Origin: JAOAPG01 sp963791575
Lineage (GTDB): Bacteria > Acidobacteriota > Terriglobia > Terriglobales > Acidobacteriaceae
Direction of reading: 5' to 3'
Length of the DNA: 64,000 nt
Assembly (NCBI GenBank): GCA_963791575.1
Contig: CAWBSY010000022.1
Span: forward strand, 124,001-188,000
Positions within the stretch are counted from its first letter, which is position 1. The number at the start of each line of letters is the position of its first letter. The notes under the pieces were generated by a model, which had not been told where the DNA came from, did not search any database, and saw only the letters and a list, made by a program, of their open reading frames with translations. Shown here in pieces: positions 8,105 through 17,109 of this stretch. A program made the position numbers and the translations under genes.

Positions 8105-9820
8105 ATGCGTTTTTTTTGGTCCTTGGCGATCGTTTGTGGATTTTTAGCCGGTGCGGCCGCTCAACAAACAAATTCTCCGCAAGACCAGCCTTCTTCCAGC
8201 CCGGCTCAAACTCAGACGACGCCCAATCAGACGCCAAATCTGACCAAAGAAAAGAAGACGAAGAATCAAGAGAAGAAGGCGATTAAGACTCCTACCGAAC
8301 CTGCCCCCACGCCTCCCGAAACAACTACAACCACTCCCGCCGAGCCCAAGCCAAATCCGGGAGACGCCGACAAGGACAAAAACAAAGAAGAGCACTTCGA
8401 TATGACCGAAGTGCCTCCTGTAGTTACGCATCACCAAATCACTGTGGATGGAAAGCTGTTGCACTATACCGCGACAGCAGGGCGTCTTCCGATTAAGCGC
8501 GGCGATGGCAAAATCGAAGCGGAGATGTTCTTTGTCGCGTACACGCTTGACGGTGAGAATACCAGCAACCGCCCACTCACTTTTGCGTTTAACGGCGGTC
8601 CCGGATCCGCCTCAATCTGGCTTCACATGGGAGCGCTCGGGCCTAAGCGAGTAGTGCTACAGCCTAATGGCTTCATGCCACGCGCGCCCTATCACATGGA
8701 AGACAATCCCTATACTTTGCTCGACAAGAGCGACCTGGTGCTCGTCGACGCGATCGGAACCGGATTCAGCCGCGCCGAGAATGCGGAACTGTTCAAGAAG
8801 TTCTGGGGCGTGAAGGGTGACATTGAGGCATTCAGCGAATTTATCCGGCTCTACATTACTCGCTACGACCGCTGGACCTCTCCCTTGTTCCTCCTCGGCG
8901 AAAGCTACGGAACCACCCGAGCCGCTGGAATTTCCGGATATCTTGCAGATCGCGGCATCTCTTTCAACGGCATTACGCTGCTTTCCGAGGTGCTCAATTT
9001 CCAAACTCTGGAAGACAAGAAGACTAACGACCAGCCTTACATATTTCTGATCCCGTCGTTCACGATGATTGCGGGCTATCATCACAAGCTCGCTCCGGAT
9101 CTGGCGCAGGACATGAACCGAGCGCGCGAAGAAGCAGAGCACTGGGCTGAAACTGATTACGCGCAGGCGTTAGCCAAGGGAGACGCTCTTTCACCTGACG
9201 AACGGCAAAAGGTTATCGATCAGATGTCGCGATACACCGGCCTGACTAAGGAAATCCTCGACCAAGCGAATCTCCGCGTTGATGTAGGCAAATTCACCCA
9301 CTACTTATTGATCGATCAGAAACTGCGGGTAGGCCGGCTGGACGGACGCTTCACTGGACCTGACCCCGGCGGTCTGCTCGACACTGATTTCTATGACCCA
9401 ACGGGATCGGCCACCATGCCGCCGTATACCGCTGTCTTCAATAATTATGTGCGAACCGAACTGCATTACAAGGTCGACATGCCTTACTACGTATTTGCGC
9501 AGCAGGCTGGCTTTGATAAGTGGGACTGGGGATCGAGCATCGAAGGCTTTCCGGATACCGCCAGCGCATTGCGGGAAGCGATGGTAAAAGACCCATATCT
9601 AAAAGTTTTAGTCATGGAGGGCTACTACGATCTCGCGACGCCTTATTTCGCGGCGAACTACACGATGAATCATCTGGACATCGGACCCAAATATCATCAG
9701 AACATTTCATTTGCCACGTATGAGGCAGGCCACATGGTGTACCTGCCGATCGATCAGCTTAAAAAGATGAAGAGCGACGAGGCTGCATTCATGGATCAGG
9801 CCGGGGCCGGCGGTCAGTAG
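8105..9820 (+). CDS. Secreted serine carboxypeptidase-like protein (peptidase S10)
   Basis: A 571-residue exported alpha/beta-hydrolase. Residues 1-20 form a Sec signal (ends AGAAAQ). Residues ~21-98 are a low-complexity Pro/Thr/Lys linker. The S10 fold follows: the oxyanion motif NGGPGS (163-168), the nucleophile in GESYG (Ser267), Asp near 509 (YYDLATP) and His near 543 (GHMVYLP). Such proteins remove C-terminal residues from peptides; the specificity here is unknown. A Shine-Dalgarno sequence (AAGGAG) lies 8 bp before the ATG. The divergent pgeF-like gene shares its upstream region. Confidence 0.93.
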   Translation: MRFFWSLAIVCGFLAGAAAQQTNSPQDQPSSSPAQTQTTPNQTPNLTKEKKTKNQEKKAIKTPTEPAPTPPETTTTTPAEPKPNPGDADKDKNKEEHFDMTEVPPVVTHHQITVDGKLLHYTATAGRLPIKRGDGKIEAEMFFVAYTLDGENTSNRPLTFAFNGGPGSASIWLHMGALGPKRVVLQPNGFMPRAPYHMEDNPYTLLDKSDLVLVDAIGTGFSRAENAELFKKFWGVKGDIEAFSEFIRLYITRYDRWTSPLFLLGESYGTTRAAGISGYLADRGISFNGITLLSEVLNFQTLEDKKTNDQPYIFLIPSFTMIAGYHHKLAPDLAQDMNRAREEAEHWAETDYAQALAKGDALSPDERQKVIDQMSRYTGLTKEILDQANLRVDVGKFTHYLLIDQKLRVGRLDGRFTGPDPGGLLDTDFYDPTGSATMPPYTAVFNNYVRTELHYKVDMPYYVFAQQAGFDKWDWGSSIEGFPDTASALREAMVKDPYLKVLVMEGYYDLATPYFAANYTMNHLDIGPKYHQNISFATYEAGHMVYLPIDQLKKMKSDEAAFMDQAGAGGQ

Positions 9821-9911
9821 ATGGTGCACGGCTGCTGCGCGCACTTTGGGAACCTGTAAATAGTGGTTCTTCTTGCGCGTGAGTACCTGTATGAGGTAAA
9901 AACGGCCCACC

Positions 9912-12900
9912 ATGCATTTGTTTTTTCCCGTGACTGTGCGCCGCCTTTTTTCACTACTTTTCCTGCTAACGTTTTGTTCTGTCGCGATTTACGCCCAGAA
10001 CGAGCCGCCAAAGCCGTCCACTATCCCCAAGCCTCTCGAAAAGGCTGCTGAAGCTGCTCCGGATTATTCTCAGCAAGCTTTCGTGGTCGAGAAGCTGCGA
10101 ACTTCCTATCGTTTTGAGAGCGACGGAACCGGCAAGCGCGAGCTTTACGCCAGGATAAAGGTTCAAAGCGAGGCCGGTGTCGAGCAATGGGGACAAATTG
10201 TAGTTGGCTACAGTTCAGCGAACGAACGTGTTGATATCCCATATGTGCGTGTGCTCAAGGCAGACGGAAGCACCGTAACTGCCAGCGCCGATGCAGTGCA
10301 GGATTTAAGTATTCCTCTGGAAAAAGAAGCGCCGGTTTATACCGATTACCGCCAGAAACATGTCACCGTGCCTGGACTGCGTCCGGGAGAGGTGCTCGAA
10401 TATCACGTTGTCACTACCATCCACACAGCGCTCGCTCCCAGCCAATTTTGGATGGAGCATAATTTCGCAAAGACCGGGATTGTGCTCGATGAGCAGCTCG
10501 AAGTCGATATCCCACATGATCGCGCGGTGAAATTAAAGACTCAGCCCGGAAGTGATCCCAAAATCACAGATACGAATGGCCGCCGGGTCTACACCTGGTC
10601 AAGCTCACACCGCGAAGACGAAGACAAAGATGGCGACGGTGACAAAGACAAAAATAAAAGTAAAGACAAGAAGAAGAAAACCGAACCTGAAGCGCCGTCC
10701 GTCCAGATGACTACGTTTGCCAATTGGGAGGAACTCGGCCGCTGGTATGCAGGATTAGAAAAAGACCGTCGCCAGCCCACACCCGAGATCCGCGCCAAAG
10801 CAGCCGAGCTTACCGCTGGAAAGACAACAGACCTCGACAAGATTCAGGCTCTCTATGACTATGTGGCGACAAATTTTCGCTATATCAGCTTGTCTTTTGG
10901 CGTAGGCCGTTTCCAGCCGCATTCCGCCGCCGATGTATTGCACAATCAATATGGAGATTGCAAAGACAAGCACACACTACTCGCGAGCCTACTCGAAGCA
11001 TCCGGGTATCACGCATCTTCCGTGCTGATAAACTCCGCGCGCAAGCTCGATCCTGAAGTTCCGTCGCCTTCACAGTTCGATCACGTGTTCAGCCTCGTGC
11101 CCTTCACTAAAGATGGCAAGGATAATGATCAAGTCTGGATGGACACGACTACCGAAGTCGCGCCATTCCGTCTGCTTTCTTACAATCTACGTAAGAAACA
11201 GGCCCTTATCGTTCCCGCAGATGGAGTTCCTCATCTCGAAGAAACACCCGCAGATCCTGCAGTCGCGAACAGCCAGATTCAAGAGCTCAGTGGCAAGGTG
11301 AATGAGTTCGGCAAACTTGATGCCCACGTCAAAATCACGCTCCGCGGAGACATAGAACTTTATATGCGAATTCTGTTCCGGCGCGTGCCCAGCTCTAAAT
11401 GGACGGAATTCGTAAAGCAGATGAACAGCATGAGTGGCTTGACCGGGGACGTCACAAATTTGAAAGTCAGTGATCCGGCTGCCACTAAAGAAGCGTTCCA
11501 GGTTCAATACGAAGTTACAGCCGCAAACTTTCTGGACTGGACGAAAAAGAAATCTGAATTGGCACTTGCCTTTGTCGCAGATGAGTCTTCCTGACGCGGA
11601 CGACGATAATGCTTCGTCAGATGCTGAACCCGTCCAAATTGGCGGCCCAATGGCTTACCAGTACACAGCTCGCTTGGAATTTCCCACCAAATACAGCGAG
11701 CGTACCCCATTGCCGTTCACAATGAAGCGCGACTACGGGCAATACGAAGCCAGCTACAAAGTTGACGGAAATGTTTTTACCGCTGAGCGCAAGCTGGTGA
11801 CCAACACGCGCGATCTTCCCGCTTTGCGGACGAGCGACTATCTGGCATTCCGCCGCGCCATCATGACCGATGCGGGGCAGCGTCTTTCGATTGATAGCAC
11901 GGCTGCTGGAGACCCAACTACTCCCGCCGATTTGAAGGGCGATGACCTGAACGATGCTGCGAATGCGGCTCTCACGCGAGGAAATTTTTCTGTTGCCATC
12001 GACTTGCTGAAGAGAGTGCTTGCAGCCGATCCCAAGCATAAAACCGCAAGAATGAATCTCGGACGCGCTTACATGGCTCTTCGTCAGACGGACAACGCCA
12101 TTGAGGCGTTTCGGCAGCAAGCCGAGATGAATGCGTATGACGAATACGCATATAACAGCCTGGGTTGGGCCTATGCAACCGAACGTAAATATGACGAGGC
12201 CGCCGCAGCCTACAACAAGGCGCTTGAGATTAATCCGCTAAGCGAATACGGTCACGCCGCTTTGGGTGGCATGTATTCCGAAGCTCATCAGTATGACAAA
12301 GCAGTTCCGGAACTCGAGAAGGCAGTTTCGATTAAGGGTGACAATGCGGGTCTGCAGGTTAGCCTTGGAAATGCCTACCTAAATAGCGGACAAGACAACA
12401 AAGCGCTGGCTGCATTCGACCGGGCGGTCGAACTTGCCGCAACACCTGAGGTTTGGAACGACATTGCGTACCAACTCTCACTGAAGCACGCTCATCTTGA
12501 TCGCGCCCAACAATATTCAGAATCGGCAGTAACAGCCGTGGCTGCGTCGCTCCGCAACGCAACTCTCGACCAACTAAGCCAGCGAGATTTGGAAGCGGTC
12601 TCATCACTGATTGCGAATTGGGACACTCTCGGTTGGGTTTACTTCGCAAGGGGCGACTACGCCAAAGCTGAAAAGTACATCGCGGCTGCATGGAACGTGG
12701 GCCAACACGGCGAAGTTGGAGATCACCTGGGACAGATCTACGAGAAACTGGGGCGCAAGGACGACGCGATCCGCACCTATGCGATGGCGATGTCAGGTGT
12801 GCGGCCTTCGCCGGAAACACGAGTTCATCTGGCCGCTCTGGTCGGCGATTCAAAGGTGACGACAATAACGGACAAGTATCGCGAAAACTTGCAAGACGCT

Positions 12901-13188
12901 CGCACCATCAAGTTAGGGAAAATTGCGAAAGAGGCCGGAAGCGCCGACTTCTTTGTCATGTTGAGCGCAAGCAGCTCTGGAACATCCGTTGAAGGGGTGA
13001 AATTTGTCAGCGGAGATGAAAAGCTGAAAGTCTTTTCCGAGGCACTGAAGACGGCTTCTTACAATCTGAGCTTCCCCGACGATGCTCCCACGAAAATTCT
13101 CCGGCGCGGTGTTCTGTCGTGTTCGAAGCTCACCGGGGAGTGCATGTTCGTAACAATGCTTCCCGCTGACGTGCACTCGGTCGACTAG
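9912..13188 (+). CDS. Exported DUF3857/transglutaminase-like/TPR protein, frameshifted in this sequence
   Basis: Residues 1-27 are a signal peptide. A DUF3857-type beta domain follows (~45-250), then a very charged Asp/Lys linker (~235-258), then a transglutaminase-like domain with Cys350 (GDCKDKHTLL), His391 (FDHVF) and an Asp near 415 (WMDTT). After a second beta domain come TPR repeats (~680-880) and a C-terminal tail. The frame breaks at ~11568 (GCACTTGCC, apparently one extra base). Rejoining gives 1091 residues, reading on as LSQMSLPDADD. Enzymatic activity (cross-linking or proteolysis) is plausible but unproven. It follows the S10 peptidase gene by 91 bp; the stop overlaps that of the convergent amidase. 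Confidence 0.88.
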
Positions 13189-14537
13189 CAGCAGAGCGGC
13201 TGACGCTTGTGCCACTCCGTCGCTTCTTCATACGAGTGGGCTAATTTAAGAACGGTCGCTTCCTGGCCATGCGCTCCAGCGATTTGCAATCCGATGGGCA
13301 AGCCAGCTTTAGTGAATCCACATGGCACAGAGATCGCTGGCAGTCCCCAGACGTTGAATGGACGGGTATTTCTTAGCAGCAGAACCTCGCGAGGCCGGAG
13401 GTTGTCTGGGTTCGCCTGAAGGTCGGCGAGCCTTGGCGCGGGTATCGGAGTGGTAGGAGTGATAAGTAAATCCACATCGCTGAAAACATCTTCGACTTCG
13501 TGTCTCGCAATCTCAAGCTGACGGCGACGTTCGGTAACCTCGGATTCGGTAAAGTCTTTGCCACCAAGGAGACGACGCAAGGTCTCGGGCTGATAAACTC
13601 CCGGAGTACGTGCGATTGATTCCGCATGCACCTCATAAGACTCAGCGGCTTGTAGCGTGCGGTCCGTGTCAACCGAGAGGGTTATCTCACGACTGCTCGC
13701 GGTTAATTTACCGAGTACGAGCAATGCCTCTTCAACGGCGGCAGCAACTTCTGAATCAAGGTCTTCGTAAAAAAAGCTGCGGGGAATACCAATTCGCAGC
13801 GTTTTAGTTCCTGCGTTCTCAACTGGCTTCGGTGGATTCTCCGCGATGGCTGCAAAGAGAATTCCCGCATCCGCCACTGTCCTGGTAATCGGTCCAATGT
13901 GGTCGAGTGATGAAGAAAGCGGGATCACACCTTGCGCACTGACTGCTCCATATGTTGCTTTAAGACCAACGACACCGCACAGAGCCGCTGGCTCGCGAAT
14001 GGATCCCGCCGTATCGGTACCGATCGCTCCGTAGCAAAGGCCAGCAGCGACAGCGGTTGCGGAACCTCCAGACGAGCCGCCCGCAATGTGCTCCGAATTC
14101 CAGGCATTGCGAACCGGGCCATAGTGGCTGATGACCGAGCTTCCTCCATAAGCAAACTCGTGCATATTTTGTTTGCCTAACAAAACTGCTCCGGCATTTT
14201 TTAAGAGACCAACGACTGCGGCGTCGTGTTCTGGTATCCGATCTTTGTACAAAGCGCTCGCGGCGGTGGTGCGGATTCCCGCTGTGTCGATGAGATCCTT
14301 CAACCCAATAGGAATTCCGTGCAATGGGCCGCGCCAGTCGCCGCCCTGGATCTCTTTCTCCGCCTGTCGCGCTTGGGCGATAGCGGAGTCAGCAGTGACG
14401 GTGATGAAGGCATTGAGAGCAGGATTGAGTTTCTCGATTCGCGCCAAACAATCGTTAGTCAAATCCAGTGGAGATATTTTTCGTTTCCGCAGCAACTCTG
14501 CAACTTTAGAAATCGGTTCCAAAATGGTTTCAGTCAA
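13185..14537 (-). CDS. Amidase signature family enzyme (GatA-like)
   Basis: The Ser-cisSer-Lys catalytic set of the amidase signature family is visible: K80 in GLKDLID, cis-S155 in AGGSSGGS and nucleophile S179 in GTDTAGSIREPAA (the usual GGS is AGS here). At 450 residues it is shorter than typical GatA (~485), and no gatB or gatC is nearby. A stand-alone amidase acting on a small amide is therefore as likely as the glutamyl-tRNA amidotransferase subunit. It is convergent with the TPR gene (4-bp overlap) and divergent from the aldehyde dehydrogenase. Confidence 0.85.
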   Translation of the reverse strand: MTETILEPISKVAELLRKRKISPLDLTNDCLARIEKLNPALNAFITVTADSAIAQARQAEKEIQGGDWRGPLHGIPIGLKDLIDTAGIRTTAASALYKDRIPEHDAAVVGLLKNAGAVLLGKQNMHEFAYGGSSVISHYGPVRNAWNSEHIAGGSSGGSATAVAAGLCYGAIGTDTAGSIREPAALCGVVGLKATYGAVSAQGVIPLSSSLDHIGPITRTVADAGILFAAIAENPPKPVENAGTKTLRIGIPRSFFYEDLDSEVAAAVEEALLVLGKLTASSREITLSVDTDRTLQAAESYEVHAESIARTPGVYQPETLRRLLGGKDFTESEVTERRRQLEIARHEVEDVFSDVDLLITPTTPIPAPRLADLQANPDNLRPREVLLLRNTRPFNVWGLPAISVPCGFTKAGLPIGLQIAGAHGQEATVLKLAHSYEEATEWHKRQPLCC

Positions 14538-14697
14538 CAGCTCTCCCTATTAGTTGCGAAACTACTCTCATGGTTCGGCAATATTATAGAGCTCTGAAGT
14601 AAGTCGCTCATCGAATTGAATGTGCACGAAATGCTGCGAGTGCAAAGTCTATAACTTTCGCGTAATCTTTTTAGGAAGTCCGAAGTGGAGAAGTGCA

Positions 14698-16140
14698 ATG
14701 GCCGAGACTTTGACTCCGATCAGTACGCAAGGGTTCCTGCTCGATGGTAAGTGGGTCGAGCAAGGCGACCGGGTTGAAGTAAGGTCACCTTACGACGGCA
14801 GCGTTGTTGGTCATGTATTTCAAGGCAGGCGCGAGCACGCCGAAGCGGCAATCGCCGCATCTGTCAAGGCTTTTGGTACGACGCGTCGGCTTCCAGCTTT
14901 TGAACGACAGCGCGTATTAAGGCGAATTGCAGAGAACATTGCCGAGCGCAAAGAGGAATTCGCGCGCACCATCGCACTGGAAGCAGGAAAGCCGATCAGG
15001 GCAGCGCGAACCGAAGTCGATCGAGCCGTGTTCACGTTCAATGTCGCAGCTGAAGAGAGCACCCGCATTTACGGAGAATACTTGCCGCTCGATTGGCAGG
15101 AGTATACCGCGGGCCGCTGGGGCATCGTTCGGCGATTTCCCTTGGGGCCGATTGCGGGGATCACGCCATTCAATTTTCCCCTGAATCTTGTAGCCCACAA
15201 AGTTGCTCCGGCCATTGCTGCCGGTTGCACTATGGTCCTGAAACCAGCTCCGCAAACGCCGCTAACTTCCATGCTGATGGCGGAGGCAGTGCAGCAGGCA
15301 GGGTGGCCGGATGGCGCACTCAACGTGCTGCCACTCTCGAACGAAGATGCTGGACTGCTGGTCTCGGACGATCGCCTCAAAATGATTAGTTTTACTGGCA
15401 GCGCCGCCGTGGGATGGCAGATCAAGAAGAATGCCGGTAAAAAGAAAGTAGTTCTCGAACTCGGAGGAAATGCGGGAGTCATCGTCCACAGCGATGCCGA
15501 CCTCGCGTATGCTGCGGAACGGTGTGTTGCTGGTGGCTTTGTTTATGCAGGTCAGACTTGCATTTCCGTTCAGCGAATTCTGGTCGAGCGTTCCGTCTCG
15601 GCTAAATTCATCGAGTTGTTGCTTGCAGGGGTGAATAAGCTGATTTCCGGAGACCCCTTGCAGGAGTCTACCGATCTCGGGCCGCTGATCCGCGAAAGTG
15701 ACGCGATTCGTGCGAGCGCCTGGGTGGAAGAGGCAGTGAGAGGAGGCGCCCGCCTCTTATGCGGAGGAAAGCGGACCGGTTCGATCTTCGAGCCCACTGT
15801 ACTGACCGGCACGCGTCCCGAGATGAAGGTGAACTGTCAGGAAATTTTCGCGCCTGTGGTCACAGTCGAGTCTTACGATAAATTTGAAGATGCGATTCGA
15901 GAATTGAACAATTCTGCTTACGGCTTGCAAGCGGGGATATTCACTAGAGATGCGAAGTTGATGTTCAACGCATATGAAGAGCTCGAAGTGGGTGGCTTGG
16001 TGGCCGGAGATGTTCCGTCGTTCCGCATTGACCATATGCCCTACGGTGGCATCAAAGAATCCGGCTTGGGCAGGGAAGGGTTACGCTACGCCATAGAAGA
16101 AATGACGGAACCAAAGCTGTTGGTCATGAATCTTCGATAG
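14698..16140 (+). CDS. NAD(P)-dependent aldehyde dehydrogenase
   Basis: Oxidises an aldehyde to a carboxylate or acyl product. I use the start at 14698 (MAETLTPIST) because GGAG lies 8-9 bp upstream; the frame is open further upstream but that leader is not family-like. This gives 480 residues. General-base Glu254 sits in LELGGNAG, catalytic Cys288 in YAGQTC, and the C-terminal PYGGIKESGLGREG element is present. Similarity in style to succinate-semialdehyde/lactaldehyde-type enzymes is noted, but the substrate is open. Confidence 0.92.
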   Translation: MAETLTPISTQGFLLDGKWVEQGDRVEVRSPYDGSVVGHVFQGRREHAEAAIAASVKAFGTTRRLPAFERQRVLRRIAENIAERKEEFARTIALEAGKPIRAARTEVDRAVFTFNVAAEESTRIYGEYLPLDWQEYTAGRWGIVRRFPLGPIAGITPFNFPLNLVAHKVAPAIAAGCTMVLKPAPQTPLTSMLMAEAVQQAGWPDGALNVLPLSNEDAGLLVSDDRLKMISFTGSAAVGWQIKKNAGKKKVVLELGGNAGVIVHSDADLAYAAERCVAGGFVYAGQTCISVQRILVERSVSAKFIELLLAGVNKLISGDPLQESTDLGPLIRESDAIRASAWVEEAVRGGARLLCGGKRTGSIFEPTVLTGTRPEMKVNCQEIFAPVVTVESYDKFEDAIRELNNSAYGLQAGIFTRDAKLMFNAYEELEVGGLVAGDVPSFRIDHMPYGGIKESGLGREGLRYAIEEMTEPKLLVMNLR

Positions 16141-16250
16141 TGAAAGTCTTACGTCTTTAGTCGCATGCGAGAGTGGCCTCTCAAACATTGGGGAAATTGC
16201 TAAGGGAACGCTTAATCATATTTTTTTTATTTCTTACGCACGAAGGTAGT

Positions 16251-16277
16251 TTGCAAACCGCTGTGAGCTGATATAAT
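16251..16277 (+). promoter_or_regulatory. Predicted promoter of the act-cox cluster (extended -10)
   Basis: TGATATAAT (16269-16277) is a perfect TATAAT with the extended TGn element. TTGCAA (16251-16256) is a possible -35 with a short 15-bp spacer. Transcription would start near 16284, leaving a ~100-nt leader before actA. It is the only strong promoter-like match in this intergenic region. Confidence 0.6.
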
Positions 16278-16339
16278 CACCAGTTTTCTACACGAGCTCA
16301 TTTAGGTCAGTGATCTTATCCTGCAACGCTGCATGAACC

Positions 16340-16356
16340 GAGGCGCTTAGCGCCTC
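16340..16356 (+). promoter_or_regulatory. Leader hairpin upstream of actA
   Basis: GAGGCGC, loop TTA, GCGCCTC forms a perfect 7-bp GC-rich stem. It lies between the predicted promoter and the actA ATG, ending 26 bp before it. No T tract follows, so it is not a terminator; it could affect translation or mRNA stability. No clear Shine-Dalgarno sequence precedes actA. Confidence 0.45.
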
Positions 16357-16382
16357 CTGCTGCACGGGAACTTCTTAGTCGG

Positions 16383-17078
16383 ATGCAGATTTTTCATCGC
16401 AGTTCGAACACAATTTCGAAAGCCACGATCTTTGCCGTGATCATCGTGGCTTCAGTCGCACTTTGGGCTTGCATTCAGCTGCAGCGTTCGCCGTATGTCA
16501 CGTACGCCGGAGTGGCTCGTCCTCAGCCAGTACCGTTTAGTCATCAGCACCATGTAGCTGGCCTCGGAATTGATTGCCGTTATTGCCACACCTCTGTGGA
16601 AAACTCGCACTTCGCGGGAATTCCTCCTACCAAGACATGCATGAACTGCCACTCACAAATCTGGGTTGGCGCACCGCTGCTTGAGCCGGTCCGCGAAAGC
16701 TATCGCACCGGAAAGTCTTTGGTTTGGAACCGCGTGAATGATCTTCCGGATTTCGTTTATTTCGATCACAGCATTCACATCAGCAAGGGTGTCGGTTGTA
16801 ATACTTGCCATGGCCCGGTCGACCACATGCCGCTGATGTACAACTTTGCGTCTCTGCAAATGGAATGGTGCCTGGACTGCCATCGCGCTCCGGATAAATA
16901 TCTCCGGCCTCGCGATCAAGTGTTCAACATGCGATACGAGCAGCCTACCAGTAGCAAGCCGGTCGAGGTGGATGGCACGAAGTACACCGATCAGCGCGAG
17001 TTAGGAAAGTATTTGATTCAGAAGCACAATTTACGTACTCCGACGGATATTACAAGTTGCTCCACGTGTCATAGGTAA
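16383..17078 (+). CDS. actA: Alternative complex III pentaheme cytochrome c subunit ActA
   Basis: Membrane-anchored multiheme cytochrome of ACIII, the quinol:electron-acceptor oxidoreductase that replaces the bc1 complex. A single N-terminal membrane segment (~13-32) is followed by five CxxCH heme sites starting at C65, C86, C139, C163 and C227, the last only four residues from the C-terminus. That heme count matches ActA. The 231 residues, intact frame and first position in the cluster agree with known act operons. actB begins ~30 bp downstream. Confidence 0.95.
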   Translation: MQIFHRSSNTISKATIFAVIIVASVALWACIQLQRSPYVTYAGVARPQPVPFSHQHHVAGLGIDCRYCHTSVENSHFAGIPPTKTCMNCHSQIWVGAPLLEPVRESYRTGKSLVWNRVNDLPDFVYFDHSIHISKGVGCNTCHGPVDHMPLMYNFASLQMEWCLDCHRAPDKYLRPRDQVFNMRYEQPTSSKPVEVDGTKYTDQRELGKYLIQKHNLRTPTDITSCSTCHR

Positions 17079-17109
17079 TGCTTAAGCAATCGAAGCAGGA
17101 AAGAAATCG

